A stretch of 64,000 nt of DNA from Myxacorys californica WJT36-NPBG1 (GTDB lineage Bacteria; Cyanobacteriota; Cyanobacteriia; Leptolyngbyales; Leptolyngbyaceae), in assembly GCA_019359315.1 (NCBI GenBank), contig JAHHHO010000004.1:1-64000 (forward strand). The letters are read 5' to 3'. The first letter of the stretch is position 1. Each line of letters begins with the position of its first letter. The notes beneath the pieces are model-generated. The model saw only the letters and a list, made by a program, of their open reading frames with translations, was not told the DNA's origin and made no database searches. Shown here piece after piece: positions 53,609 through 63,157 of the stretch. The translations under genes were made by a program, and so were the position numbers.

Positions 53609-54964
53609 TTATCGAGCCGTTAGCAGCGGGGGCTGCATCAGATCGGCGGCGGTGGCAACGCGACCGTAGAGATCGTAGATGTCGGCATCTGCGATCGCAA
53701 CCGGAACTAGGGAACCTAACGACGCTTCTCCTTGGACGTAAACGAGTCCATCCACATCCGGAGAAGAGCGGGCAGAGCGCCCGACTAGCTCACCTGTTGC
53801 CGGATTTTCTTGCTCAATCAACACATCCACCACCTTACCAATCTCTGCTCGATTTCGCTTAAGCGAGATCGGCTGCTGGATCTGCATCAGGGCATCCCGA
53901 CGCGCATCCATGACAGACTGGGGCAGTTGATCAGAAAGATCATAGGCAGGGGTTCCCTCTTCCGCAGAAAACGTGAACACCCCAACGTGATCAAACTCGT
54001 GACGCTGCACAAACTGCCCTAAGTGGTCAAAGTGCGCGTCAGTCTCACCGGGAAATCCGACAATCAGCGTGGTTCGCAAGACTGCGTTCGGAATCGCGGT
54101 CTTAATCCGCTCAATGATCCCATCATTGACCCGCCCTTGCCAGGGGCGATTCATCATTCTAAGAATCTCAGGATGAGAATGTTGAAGCGGCAAGTCTAAA
54201 TAGGGCAACACGTTTGGAGTATTTTGGATGGCCTCCATCACCTTTGGAGTGAGCCCAGTCGGATAGGCGTAATGCATCCGAATCCAAGGAACATCCACGT
54301 TGCCCAGTGCCTGTAGGAGTTCGGCTAACTTTGGCTCACCGTAAAGGTCAAGGCCGTAGTTAGTCGTAATTTGGGAGATCAGAATAATCTCCTTAACTCC
54401 TTCAGCAGCAAGCTGGTTGGCTTCTGCCACGATCGATTCGATCGAGCGCGATCGCTGATTCCCTCGCAAGTGGGGAATGATGCAAAATGCACATCGATAG
54501 TCGCAGCCTTCAGCAATTCTTAAGTAGGCGACTCCCTCAGTAGTTGTGCGATACCGGGGTGTCGTCTCATCGGCGATGTAAGTCGGCTCAAGCGAAACCT
54601 CGCTCACTCGCTCTCCGGCTTCCGCCCGCTCAAGTACGTTAACGATCTTATGGTAATCGCCTGTCCCGACCAATGCAACCGCTTCCGGAAGTTCGTCGAG
54701 CAATTGCTCCTGAAAGTGCTGCGCCATGCAGCCTGTAATCACAATCTTCTTGTCAGCTTCTGCTAGCTCGACTAAAGTGCGAACTGATTCTTCTCGCGCG
54801 GCTTGAATAAAGCTACACGTATTGACAATGACAAAATCTGCAATTTCTTCATCTGTGTCTACGGTGTAGCCTGCTTGTGCTAGCAAGCCGAGCATGTGCT
54901 CTGTGTCAATTCGGTTTTTTTCGCAACCCAAGTGAGCGATCGCAATCGTTGGCTTTTTGCCCAT
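53609..54964 (-). CDS. rimO: Ribosomal protein S12 methylthiotransferase RimO
   Basis: Radical-SAM enzyme that adds a methylthio group to Asp89 of ribosomal protein S12. From the ATG at 54964 it is 451 residues ([20 protein letters not shown]). The frame opens 40 codons earlier, but that part looks non-coding. UPF0004 cysteines are present (GCEKN, NTCSF, ITGCMAQ), the radical-SAM cluster is [15 protein letters not shown], and a TRAM domain ends the protein. It is distinguished from MiaB by these RimO-specific blocks. Confidence 0.96.
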   Translation of the reverse strand: MGKKPTIAIAHLGCEKNRIDTEHMLGLLAQAGYTVDTDEEIADFVIVNTCSFIQAAREESVRTLVELAEADKKIVITGCMAQHFQEQLLDELPEAVALVGTGDYHKIVNVLERAEAGERVSEVSLEPTYIADETTPRYRTTTEGVAYLRIAEGCDYRCAFCIIPHLRGNQRSRSIESIVAEANQLAAEGVKEIILISQITTNYGLDLYGEPKLAELLQALGNVDVPWIRMHYAYPTGLTPKVMEAIQNTPNVLPYLDLPLQHSHPEILRMMNRPWQGRVNDGIIERIKTAIPNAVLRTTLIVGFPGETDAHFDHLGQFVQRHEFDHVGVFTFSAEEGTPAYDLSDQLPQSVMDARRDALMQIQQPISLKRNRAEIGKVVDVLIEQENPATGELVGRSARSSPDVDGLVYVQGEASLGSLVPVAIADADIYDLYGRVATAADLMQPPLLTAR

Positions 54965-55084
54965 GTAGTTAGAACTGAGGAAGTAAAGGAAGGTCAATCG
55001 AAATCTAAAACCGCGGCGATTACAGTGCAAGCTCCTGCTAGGAATTGCTTGCTGCGACGGTTTACCCCCCGCTTTACGACCCAC

Positions 55085-55626
55085 TTCTGCAAACTCGCGT
55101 CAATGGATACAGACAGATGCAATCGCTGTCGTGTTGATCTATATCATAGCGCAGATTTACAATTATTACGTTCTGTTAAACTGTTTTCTGCGATGGAAGT
55201 AGAACAAAGAATCATTCGGGATTGGGGCATGGCTATTCATAATAGCAATAAAGACGTTTTTTTGGTGATACTTTTTTTTGGTGATACTAATGATGTAGGC
55301 ATCTCCTTCGATTCCTCAAACTGATCCGCCCCCTCCTGCTAGAGAGACGCTGCCCATGATTACAAGCTGCCCATCGAAGACCTAGAGGAAGCTGGGTTCC
55401 CCGTTGACTCAATGCTCCCCGCCTCTAGATTGAAGAACTCAGCGTAGGACTGAGAATGACACGGTGAGTTTGAGGGGATCACTCGTCCGTGCTTGCGCCG
55501 ATTGCACTGAAGCGCAACCAGCACAAGTTGCTCTGAATTTATCGCAGTCGGGCATGGCGATCGCGTAGTTTTGCAGATCACAGAATTATCTGAAGATTCA
55601 GATCTGCTAAATGAGTGAGCCGTGAA
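55085..55626. other. Intergenic region, no secure gene
   Basis: About 540 bases. The plus frame from an ATG at 55102 runs 73 codons (MDTDRCNRCRVDLYHSADL then FGDTNDVGISF), but it crosses a tttttttggtgatac repeat (two copies near 55256-55289), and I recognise no family. A CxxC pair near its start is suggestive at most. The rest up to the HlyD gene shows nothing. Confidence 0.4.
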
Positions 55627-57099
55627 CTAGCGCACCGAGAAGGCTTCGCTGAAGCGACGCGTCACAGGTTCAATAATGAAAGACAGAATTGATTTCTTGC
55701 GAGTCACAATGTCAGCCGTCGCTGCCATTCCTGGCGTGAGTTCGACATCTCGCCCCCGTACGGGGATCATCTTTTTACTCAACAGGACTTTGGCGGGAAA
55801 CACTGGGCCCATATCGCGCCCGTTTTCATCTTTCTCCACCACGGCGTTTGGACTAACATCCACGACTTCGCCCTCAATTACACCAAACTCTTGGTACGGA
55901 AAGGTGGCTAATTTCACTTTGGCTTTTTGTCCAGCATGAATAAAGCCAATGTCTCGGTTCAGCACTTTAACTTCTAAAACTAGATTCTGATCGCGCGGAG
56001 ACACGGACAATAGTTCTTCGCCCTGCTGAATCGAACCTTGAGTTGCTTTGACGTTGTAGATTGTGCCATCGAATGGGGCTTTGATGGTTTCACGATCGCT
56101 GCGTTGTTTCTTGGCGACCTCAATTTCGCCCCGCTTTTTCGTCAATTCTTCACGACGCTGATTCAGTTTTGTCAGGATTTCACCTTGTCGCTGAGGCGCT
56201 AACCCTTTCGCTGTGCTTTTTGCACCTTCGTAGGCTTGCTGCGCCTGTTGAATGCGATCGCGCTGGGCATCGATTTCTTTGTCGAGCGACACAATCTGAG
56301 TTTCAGCATCAGTAATTTGAGTGGCTGCGGTCGTGACTTGCTGCGAGGCTTGGGCGACTTGCTGTCTCGCGTTCAGCAACTCGAGGTGAGGCACGGCTCC
56401 GCTATTTTCGAGGCTACTGAGCCGCTTTTCCCGTTCCCGTGCGATCGCTAGACTGCTCTCGGCGTCCACCTTGTTCGATTTAGCGTTCTTCAAGGTTGCA
56501 TAGGCACCCGCTAAGCTCTCTTGAAACCGCTCTAGACGGGTTTGAGCCTCACTCACGGTGGCGACTTGACGATTGGCCTCTGCCACGGCCGCCGCCTGCT
56601 TATCTAGAAACTCTTGCTGACGCGCCGCCTGCAATTGATTTTGTTCGGTGTTGCCGACGTTAGCTTGCCCTCGGTTTTCTGACTCTAATCGGGCAATATC
56701 TTCCTCAATTTTCTTTGCCTCTTGGGTCAAGCTTTCAATACTTGTTTCGGCGGCTCCTGGATCAATCGTAATCAACAGGTCGCCTTTCTTGATTGTATCG
56801 CCTGCTTTGACCTTGATATCTGTGATAGCCCCGGCGCTAGTGGCTCGCAGCGGACGAACTTCGGTCGATGGAACTAGCTTTCCGTTGGCGTTGGCAACTT
56901 CATCCACTTCGCTAAAATGTGCCCAAGCGATCGTACCGACCACCAGCACACTAATGGTTCCAGCTAGAAAGCGCGTGTAAAAGGGCGGCAGTTCTTGAAC
57001 AGCTTTACCTAATTCATAAGATAAAGACTCCTCTGGATTGGCAAGACGTTGTTTAACTTGCTGTGAGTGAGCGGGATTGGAGGATAAGGAAATCTTCAT
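55627..57099 (-). CDS. HlyD-family secretion adaptor
   Basis: Membrane fusion protein of a type I secretion or multidrug export system, 490 residues. One N-terminal helix lies at about 45-64 (FLAGTISVLVVGTIAWAHF). A lipoyl-like half motif follows (TDIKVKAGDTIKKGDLLITID), then a long coiled-coil hairpin (about 120-330) and the barrel and C-terminal domains (KAPFDGTIYNVKATQGSIQQGEELL). No ABC partner is adjacent, so its substrate is unknown. The C-terminal lies near 55627. Confidence 0.92.
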   Translation of the reverse strand: MKISLSSNPAHSQQVKQRLANPEESLSYELGKAVQELPPFYTRFLAGTISVLVVGTIAWAHFSEVDEVANANGKLVPSTEVRPLRATSAGAITDIKVKAGDTIKKGDLLITIDPGAAETSIESLTQEAKKIEEDIARLESENRGQANVGNTEQNQLQAARQQEFLDKQAAAVAEANRQVATVSEAQTRLERFQESLAGAYATLKNAKSNKVDAESSLAIAREREKRLSSLENSGAVPHLELLNARQQVAQASQQVTTAATQITDAETQIVSLDKEIDAQRDRIQQAQQAYEGAKSTAKGLAPQRQGEILTKLNQRREELTKKRGEIEVAKKQRSDRETIKAPFDGTIYNVKATQGSIQQGEELLSVSPRDQNLVLEVKVLNRDIGFIHAGQKAKVKLATFPYQEFGVIEGEVVDVSPNAVVEKDENGRDMGPVFPAKVLLSKKMIPVRGRDVELTPGMAATADIVTRKKSILSFIIEPVTRRFSEAFSVR

Positions 57100-57225
57100 G
57101 TCTATCTTAGGTAGAGCAGTGAGGGACTGTTAGATAATGCTTGAGTGGGGAGAATGATTCGGACGCCGTTACTAATATTAAGACTCAGATTTCCCGAGTT
57201 GAATTACTTTTTCACGACATTCATT

Positions 57226-57513
57226 ATGGACTACGTATTTGCTCTTCTGCGGGTGATCCTCCACACACTTCACCCATTTTTGGTTCCCATCTGCTTTGCT
57301 TTCGCTTGGGGCTTTACCCTTCTGATGGTGTGGAATGTCTATTCCTCGGTTCGGGAGACCACCCAAACCGCGAGACGATTGCATCAGATTCCCTGCGCGA
57401 ACTGTCAGTTTTTCACAGGTGATTATAATCTCAAATGCACGGTGCGTCCGACAGATGCGTTATCGGAAGACGCCATCTCGTGTCCCGATTATTCTCCCAA
57501 CCCAACGTCTTAA
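57226..57513 (+). CDS. Small membrane protein with a four-Cys tail
   Basis: From the ATG at 57226 it is 95 residues; an upstream GTG at 57145 is in frame but less likely. One or two helices (about 8-40, HPFLVPICFAFAWGFTLLMVW) precede a cysteine motif, CANCQFFTGDYNLKC and then CPDYSPN. The motif CxxCxFx(n)CxxxPx(n)ICPDY resembles the tail of the metallo-hydrolase at 44467-46095. It may bind zinc or an Fe-S cluster. Function unknown. Confidence 0.75.
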   Translation: MDYVFALLRVILHTLHPFLVPICFAFAWGFTLLMVWNVYSSVRETTQTARRLHQIPCANCQFFTGDYNLKCTVRPTDALSEDAISCPDYSPNPTS

Positions 57514-57557
57514 TTTGCAGATCACGGTAGGATAAAACCAGTTTTCTGCTTGGTGTT

Positions 57558-57929
57558 ATGCTTGTTCGACCGTTAAATGACTGCCCAGAATTTATTGCAG
57601 GCGACGGCACGAGGTTGCGCGAACTGCTGCATCCCGATAAGCAGGCGATCGATCTGCGCTACAGTTTGGCTCATGCGATCGTTGCGATTGGAGAAACCTC
57701 GATTCCTCACGCGCTCACTACATCCGAGGTGTACTACATTCTCAGTGGCACAGGCGTAATGCACATCGACGATGAGGCTCAGAGCGTAAAGCCTGGGGAT
57801 ATGATTTATATTCCGCCCAATGCGAGACAGTATATTCACAATAGTGGTGATGAGGCGCTGGTGTTTATTTGCATTGTTGATCCTGCGTGGCGTAAGGAAA
57901 ATGAAACAATCTTTCAGGACGGCGAATAA
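57558..57929 (+). CDS. Cupin-domain protein
   Basis: A single-domain cupin of 123 residues. Motif 1 is TSEVYYILSGTGVMHIDDE, with only part of the usual His set (the first His is before, in IPHALTT, then the Glu of SEVYY), and motif 2 is VKPGDMIYIPPNARQYIHNSGDE, with the final His. A sugar-isomerase-like or regulatory role is possible; the substrate is unknown. It is followed by a 489-base gap with a 21-bp repeat. Confidence 0.88.
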   Translation: MLVRPLNDCPEFIAGDGTRLRELLHPDKQAIDLRYSLAHAIVAIGETSIPHALTTSEVYYILSGTGVMHIDDEAQSVKPGDMIYIPPNARQYIHNSGDEALVFICIVDPAWRKENETIFQDGE

Positions 57930-58418
57930 GGGAGGTCTTTGACCTGCTTCGCGAGACGAAATGAAATAATGGCAGGCTGAGAGCCGGACTCATCCCAAGA
58001 CGGGAACGAACTGACTTGTAATTAACTTAAACCTTGTTGTTAAGATCGCGATCGCTCCCATGCTCCGAGGGATCGTGCTCCTAACCAACTCAAACCTTCT
58101 GATCACCCGCCTAAACCTCTTGGTCAGCACTCTAAATTCTGTCGTTAGTACTCTAAACCCTGTCGTTAGGACTTTGAATCCTGTGGTAACAACACAGAAA
58201 ATTGATTAGATTTACGGAACTGCTACAACAGTTACAAATAAGCTCCGATAAAGCTTGTCCCAATCCTGTGAAGTTAAGCTTTCTGATTCCGCAACATCCC
58301 TGAAGCCGCCTCAAAATCTTCTTGAAAACAACATGCTTTTTTGTGTCTTCTGCTGACCCGAAAAGCAGGGGAAATAGGTCAGACTAGCGCTATACACCTG
58401 ACCTAGGAAACTCTACTT
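57930..58418. other. Intergenic region holding a 21-bp repeat
   Basis: A 489-base gap. A small frame, ATG 58060 to TAG 58209 (49 codons), spans the repeat and reads heptads such as TLNPVVR; its status as a gene is unproven. Near 57972-58016 a ctgagag word followed later by gaactga is reminiscent of a TPP switch, but the other required elements are absent. Confidence 0.5.
58089..58192. repeat. Five degenerate tandem units of 20-21 bp
   Basis: The units start at 58089, 58110, 58130, 58151 and 58172; the best pair is ctctaaattctgtcgttagt and ctctaaaccctgtcgttagg. In the plus frame they give heptads LLVSTLN, SVVSTLN, PVVRTLN and PVVTTQK. Confidence 0.75.
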
Positions 58419-58805
58419 ATGCCTCGCCTTAAAAAGACATCGCGTACATTAGAGCGGATTGAACTGCGCGTTGCCGGACTGCAAGCCATCGATCCGCTGA
58501 TGAACTTTGGCGACGATCGCGACTTAAGAAACATCACTCAACTGATCGAGCAGTTACGCAACAAAATTAGTGCCTATAACACGGCGCTGTCCGTGATCGA
58601 TTCATCTAAAGCTGAGATTCACACTTTAGAAACCACGTTGAATGATCTTGCCGAAAAAATGCTGATTGGGGTGGCGTTCAAATACGGCAAAGACAGTAGT
58701 GAATATGAGATGGCCGGGGGAGTGAAGAAGAGCGATCGCATTCGCCGCAGCACCGCTAGTCGTCTTAAAGCCAAAGCAGAGGAGGTTTCTGCGACGGCTC
58801 TCTAG
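58419..58805 (+). CDS. Hypothetical coiled-coil protein
   Basis: A 128-residue protein that I do not recognise. Its middle is a strong helical coiled coil (DLRNITQLIEQLRNKISAYN, SKAEIHTLETTLNDLAEKML), and the C-terminal is basic (KKSDRIRRSTASRLKAKAEE). Cyanobacterial proteins of this size and layout exist, but I know no function. It precedes ureD by 176 bases on the same strand; no reason links it to urease. Confidence 0.75.
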   Translation: MPRLKKTSRTLERIELRVAGLQAIDPLMNFGDDRDLRNITQLIEQLRNKISAYNTALSVIDSSKAEIHTLETTLNDLAEKMLIGVAFKYGKDSSEYEMAGGVKKSDRIRRSTASRLKAKAEEVSATAL

Positions 58806-58981
58806 AATTCTAGAACGGCTATAGAGAAGGTTTGAAACCTGTAATCCTTCTTCTTTGCGGTGATAGAAATTAGAAGCAAAGCGCACTACATCTCGAATCT
58901 GCTCTTAATTCCTGCAAAAACGAATTAAAACGCGCTACGCTTAACACCAGGCTAACACCGCTTAGCCCAAGGCTTTGTTCG

Positions 58982-59839
58982 GTGAACCAACCTCATTCTT
59001 CCTCCCCCAAATCTGTCTCCACCAATTGGCACGGCACTCTATCTCTGAAGTTTGCCAACCGCAATGGTGCAACGGTGCTAACTGAGAACTTGGGACAGGC
59101 TCCTCTCAAGGTACAGCGCCCCTTCTACCCCGAAGGCAATGAAGTTTGTCACGGCGTCATTATGCACACCGCAGGCGGAATCGTGGGCGGAGATCGCTTA
59201 TCCCTCGATCTCCGCCTCCACCCCAACAGCCGCGCCCTCATCACCACCCCTGCTGCCGCCAAAATTTACCGCACGAACGGCAGAGAAGCCCGTCAGACTA
59301 TTGAGATTAACGTAGACGAAGGCGCAGTTATAGAATGGTTGCCGCAAGAAACGATCGTATTTGACGGCGCACTCTATCGCCAAGATCTGCGCATTAATCT
59401 CGCACCCAGCGCCCACTGGATCGGCTGGGACATGACCCGATTTGGACGCAGCGCCCGAGGAGAGCGATTTACCAGTGGCGAGTGGCGATCGCACACCGAA
59501 GTTTGGCAGCAGGGTCGCCCACTGTGGATTGACAGACAATGGCTTCCTGGCAATGAAGCTGTATTTAACAGCCCGCACGGACTGGCAGGATGTCCCGTGG
59601 TGGGCAGTTTTGCTTACCTTGGTCAACTTGTGAACCCCGATCTTGTGCAAGACCTGCGATCGCTGTGGTTAGGCACTGCCGGAGAAACAGGTGTCACTCG
59701 CTTGCAATCAGGATTACTGTGCCGATATCGCGGTGCTTCTACAATAGAAATGCGTCAGTGGTTTATTGCCGTTTGGCGACTAATCCGAGAAACGATGTTC
59801 GATCGTTCGGTCTGCATTCCTAGAGTTTGGCAACTGTAG
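58982..59839 (+). CDS. ureD: Urease accessory protein UreD
   Basis: Scaffold that helps UreF and UreG insert nickel into urease, 285 residues with a GTG start. Family patterns are visible: GNEVCHGVIMHTAGGIVGGD near residue 50, EWLPQETIVFDGALYRQDL, WDMTRFGRSARGE and a C-terminal LCRYRGASTIEMRQWFI. First gene of the expanded urease locus; a toxin-antitoxin pair follows 14 bases after it. UreE, F and G genes are not within the window. Confidence 0.95.
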   Translation: MNQPHSSSPKSVSTNWHGTLSLKFANRNGATVLTENLGQAPLKVQRPFYPEGNEVCHGVIMHTAGGIVGGDRLSLDLRLHPNSRALITTPAAAKIYRTNGREARQTIEINVDEGAVIEWLPQETIVFDGALYRQDLRINLAPSAHWIGWDMTRFGRSARGERFTSGEWRSHTEVWQQGRPLWIDRQWLPGNEAVFNSPHGLAGCPVVGSFAYLGQLVNPDLVQDLRSLWLGTAGETGVTRLQSGLLCRYRGASTIEMRQWFIAVWRLIRETMFDRSVCIPRVWQL

Positions 59840-59853
59840 CTGAGGTAACGCCC

Positions 59854-60159
59854 ATGCTTACTCTTCCCATCGAGCTTCCCCTCGAACAGATTACTGAGTT
59901 TTGTCAACGCAATCCCATTCGCAAACTCTCGCTGTTTGGCTCAATTTTAAGAGACGATTTCAAACCAGAAAGCGATGTTGACATGCTAGTAGAATTCATT
60001 CCAGACAGTAGAGTTGGTTATTTTGAACTCATTGGAATGGAAGTGGAGTTAACAGAAATGCTCAAGCGTAAAGTTGATCTCCGAACTCCCGCAGAAATTA
60101 GCCGCTATTTTCGTCAACGAGTCTTAGATTCTGCACAGGTCATCTATGAACATAGATGA
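59854..60159 (+). CDS. mntA: MntA-like nucleotidyltransferase antitoxin
   Basis: Minimal nucleotidyltransferase, 101 residues from the ATG at 59854, with gagg eight bases upstream; an earlier TTG at 59827 would overlap ureD. The catalytic motif is FGSILRDDFKPESDVDMLVEF, exactly GSX10DXD. MNT proteins silence their HEPN partner by adding AMP to a tyrosine. It overlaps the HEPN gene by 14 bases. Its insertion between ureD and ureA is unusual. Confidence 0.93.
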   Translation: MLTLPIELPLEQITEFCQRNPIRKLSLFGSILRDDFKPESDVDMLVEFIPDSRVGYFELIGMEVELTEMLKRKVDLRTPAEISRYFRQRVLDSAQVIYEHR

Positions 60160-60493
60160 TGATGCGCGGCTGCGGCACATGCTAGATTACGCTCGCCAAG
60201 CCGTTCGATTTCTAGAGAACAAGTCTCGTGCTGAGATGGATGCAGATGAAATGTTAACCGCTGCTTTGTTTCGTTGTCTTGAAGTTGTGGGAGAAGCCGC
60301 CTCACGAATTACGAAAGAACGTCAGAGGAAGTTGCCACAGATTCCCTGGTCAACCGTTATCAGTATGAGAAACCGCATTATTCATGGTTATTTTGATATT
60401 GATTTAGATATTGTGTGGGACACAGTAACGTATAACCTGCCGCAACTGATCGCTGACCTTGAGACTATCATTGCTGCTGATATTGAGGAGTAA
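60146..60493 (+). CDS. hepT: HepT-like HEPN ribonuclease toxin
   Basis: A 115-residue HEPN (DUF86) protein. The ribonuclease motif is [11 protein letters not shown], which fits RX4HXY exactly (Arg, four residues, His, Gly, Tyr); the Tyr is the AMPylation site in studied systems. The helical start [20 protein letters not shown] is typical. It overlaps mntA and stops two bases before ureA, so the pair is embedded in the urease operon and may share its ribosome traffic. Confidence 0.93.
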   Translation: MNIDDDARLRHMLDYARQAVRFLENKSRAEMDADEMLTAALFRCLEVVGEAASRITKERQRKLPQIPWSTVISMRNRIIHGYFDIDLDIVWDTVTYNLPQLIADLETIIAADIEE

Positions 60494-60495
60494 CC

Positions 60496-60798
60496 ATGCA
60501 ACTGACGCCCCAAGAGAAAGACAAACTTCTGATTTTTACGGCTGCCCTATTGGCAGAACGGCGCAAAGCGAGGGGAGTGAAGCTGAACTATCCCGAAGCG
60601 ATTGCGTTCCTGTCCGCCGCCATTCTAGAAGGTGCAAGAGACGGACAAACCGTTGCCGAACTGATGAATTACGGAACTACTCTCCTCAGCCGAGAGGATG
60701 TCATGGACGGCATTTCCGAGATGATTCACGAAGTCCAAGTCGAGGCCACCTTTCCCGACGGAACAAAGTTAGTCACCGTTCACAATCCCATTCGCTAA
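60496..60798 (+). CDS. ureA: Urease gamma subunit
   Basis: Smallest structural subunit of the nickel enzyme that splits urea, 100 residues. The pattern [23 protein letters not shown], then [23 protein letters not shown] and [15 protein letters not shown] matches UreA throughout. It starts two bases after hepT and is followed by ureB after 24 bases. Confidence 0.97.
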   Translation: MQLTPQEKDKLLIFTAALLAERRKARGVKLNYPEAIAFLSAAILEGARDGQTVAELMNYGTTLLSREDVMDGISEMIHEVQVEATFPDGTKLVTVHNPIR

Positions 60799-60822
60799 CG
60801 TCACGCAAGGAGTAGCACCACT

Positions 60823-61167
60823 ATGATTCCAGGAGAACTGTTTGTCGAAGACGGCGAGATCGAACTGAATGCTGGGCGGGAAACGTTGACACTATCAGTG
60901 GCAAATAGCGGCGATCGACCGATCCAGGTCGGCTCTCATTTCCACTTCTACGAAGTCAACGCCGCGTTGGAGTTTGACCGAGAGCAAGCCCGTGGACTGC
61001 GGCTCGATATTCCAGCTGGAACAGCCGTGCGATTTGAGCCAGGAGATACGCGAGAGGTGACGCTAGTTCCCCTAATGGGTACTCGTGAGGTGTATGGCTT
61101 CAATGCCAAGATTGAAGGAGCCTTAGACGCAAAACCAAAGAAGAGTAAAAAGAAGTCTAAATCCTAG
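60823..61167 (+). CDS. ureB: Urease beta subunit
   Basis: Second structural subunit, 114 residues. Visible patterns are [39 protein letters not shown] with the conserved histidines, [19 protein letters not shown] and a Lys-rich tail ([11 protein letters not shown]). Usually ureC follows at once; here two other genes come first (61191-62940). Confidence 0.97.
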   Translation: MIPGELFVEDGEIELNAGRETLTLSVANSGDRPIQVGSHFHFYEVNAALEFDREQARGLRLDIPAGTAVRFEPGDTREVTLVPLMGTREVYGFNAKIEGALDAKPKKSKKKSKS

Positions 61168-61190
61168 TATCTATTCGTTGGAGTTTGGCA

Positions 61191-61871
61191 ATGAACTTGA
61201 AAGATTTGCGCCGTTTGAACTCAGAATATCTCGCCACCATCAAAAGCGTCATGACGCTGCTCAAAGATCCTGAACAAACCGAGTCAGTTTACGATGTGGA
61301 AGATGCATTACGGCGATCGCATCCGCAAACGCTCGCCGCATCCGTAAAATACATGTTGGCTGATCCGCAAGTTGCACAGCTTGCTCAAGAGCGCTACCTG
61401 CCTCCGGCTCCAGACATTGCAAAGCTCCTAACGTATCCGCCTCACTCCTTGGGATTCGCCTTTGCCAATTACATCTCATCGTCAGGATTCGATCCGGGGT
61501 TCTATCGAAAACTCGATGTGGTTGATGATGCGACCTATCTTCTGTTTCGCCTTAGACAAACCCACGACATTTGGCACGTCGCGACCGGATTTAGTGTCGA
61601 TGTTCCCGGAGAACTCGGTCTCAAATCCTTTGAAGTCGCTCAAACTCGTCGCACGTTGTCTGGTGTTCTGATCGCGGGAGCCTTCCTGCAAACCTTGCTT
61701 AGCAATCCAGATGGATTAGATCGATTGCTCGATCGCATTGCCGCAGGCTACCGCATGGGTGCAAAAGCAAAGCCATTACTTGCCCAAAAGTGGGAAGACC
61801 ATTGGGAAAGATCGGTCGAGGATATTCGCAAAGAGTTGAATATCCAACCGATGCCAGTCTACGTTCCCTAA
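61191..61871 (+). CDS. Coq4-like zinc-motif protein
   Basis: A 226-residue protein matching the Coq4 family. The zinc motif HDxxH-x11-E is exact: His125, Asp126, His129 and Glu141 (HDIWHVATGFSVDVPG then E). The surrounding FRLRQTHD and ELGLKSFEVAQ also fit. Coq4 serves ubiquinone synthesis in eukaryotes and some bacteria, but cyanobacteria make plastoquinone, so the role here is unknown. The ATG at 61191 is preferred to the TTG at 61185. It lies between ureB and ureC. Confidence 0.88.
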   Translation: MNLKDLRRLNSEYLATIKSVMTLLKDPEQTESVYDVEDALRRSHPQTLAASVKYMLADPQVAQLAQERYLPPAPDIAKLLTYPPHSLGFAFANYISSSGFDPGFYRKLDVVDDATYLLFRLRQTHDIWHVATGFSVDVPGELGLKSFEVAQTRRTLSGVLIAGAFLQTLLSNPDGLDRLLDRIAAGYRMGAKAKPLLAQKWEDHWERSVEDIRKELNIQPMPVYVP

Positions 61872-62034
61872 GTTGTCATTTTGTCTTTCAATGCGATGTA
61901 CAAGCTTTATGTACTGCTGTCTATGCCTCTGCCTCTGCCTCTGTCGCGTGTGAAGGCCGATACAACATGAATCAGTATCTGAAGATCGCAAGAGTGGTGC
62001 GCTGTGATCACAAGATGCATCTAAAGGGATTATT

Positions 62035-62940
62035 GTGAACGCTAGAAGATTCAGTTCTCGTAAAAAAACACTTCAAACGCTCATCGCCTTTGGGATAGTC
62101 ATCATTGTAATATTAGTCGCGATCGACAATTGGCTGCCCTACTCACTCCTCAGCCATTACAAACGCCCGGTTGCTTTTCAGCCTCAAATTCTAAGGCAAT
62201 ATGGTGCGATCGCAGAAAACATACAGTTCTCTATTGCAGATGGAACTCAAGTTTCTGGATGGTGGATTCCAGCAAAAACCAGATCTTTAGAACCTCCTAT
62301 TACGTTGATCTTGCTTCACGGACTCGGTGGCACTCGGCAAGACTTGTTAGAGTTTGCGCTTCCGCTCTGGAAAAAAGGTATGAGTCTAGCCGCAATCGAC
62401 TTGCGAGGACACGGAAACAGTAGTGGTGAATTTTTCACCTACGGCTTTCACGAATGGAAGGAAGTCAGTGGACTAATTGATAATTTGCAGCAGCGAGGAG
62501 TCAAACGTATGTCTGTGCTCGGTATTTCGGCAGGCGGAGTAGTTGGCATATCCGCTGCGGCTCGTGACACCCGCATTCACTCTCTTGTCACCATTGGTGC
62601 ATTTGCCGATCTTGACCAAATGATTACCCGACGATCACCCTGGTTGCCAGCGCTTTGGCGCGATCGCGCCAAAGCGAACGCAGAACAAATGGGGCAGTTT
62701 CTGATCAAAGACGTATCTGCGATCGCTAACGTGCAAAAAATAACTTGTCCTATTCTCATCGCCCACGGAACCGCAGACGACTACATTCTTTTTGAAGATG
62801 GGCAGTCGCTCCACCATTCTGCACCTGAGCCTAAAATGTTCTATGCAATCCAGTCTGCCAATCACGCCAACATGCTTTGGAAAGAAAAACAGAAACTTCA
62901 AATACAGATTTTTAACTTCATTCAAACCAACACTAAATAA
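62035..62940 (+). CDS. Alpha/beta-hydrolase with a membrane anchor
   Basis: A 301-residue hydrolase of the BAAT/YqkD-like group, starting with GTG. A helix at about 12-33 (TLIAFGIVIIVILVAID) should anchor it. The fold is clear: LLHGLGGTRQDLLEF (oxyanion), DLRGHGNSSGE, nucleophile elbow GISAGG (Ser), acid Asp in HGTADDYI, and His in SANHANM. No specific substrate is suggested. It is between the Coq4-like gene and ureC, with a 217-base gap before ureC. Confidence 0.9.
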   Translation: MNARRFSSRKKTLQTLIAFGIVIIVILVAIDNWLPYSLLSHYKRPVAFQPQILRQYGAIAENIQFSIADGTQVSGWWIPAKTRSLEPPITLILLHGLGGTRQDLLEFALPLWKKGMSLAAIDLRGHGNSSGEFFTYGFHEWKEVSGLIDNLQQRGVKRMSVLGISAGGVVGISAAARDTRIHSLVTIGAFADLDQMITRRSPWLPALWRDRAKANAEQMGQFLIKDVSAIANVQKITCPILIAHGTADDYILFEDGQSLHHSAPEPKMFYAIQSANHANMLWKEKQKLQIQIFNFIQTNTK

Positions 62941-63157
62941 GATACAGAATCAAATACGCAGTAAAGTAGCGTCGTCCGGTGACCACGCGATGGTGCGCTA
63001 AGTGCCGAGCACAATTTCATACGAACCGCGTCTCATCTCAACCCAATCACATCACCATCACACAGTAGAGAACTAATCGCGCTCAGCGCGCCTCTGGAAT
63101 CGTGCCTTTGGAACACGTATGGTAAATTCGGATTAAATAGTCTCCAGAGGACTCCCC

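Noticed and set aside
57972-58016. TPP-riboswitch-like words (ctgagag ... gaactga)
   Set aside because: The other conserved parts are absent, no thiamine gene follows, and the distances do not fit.
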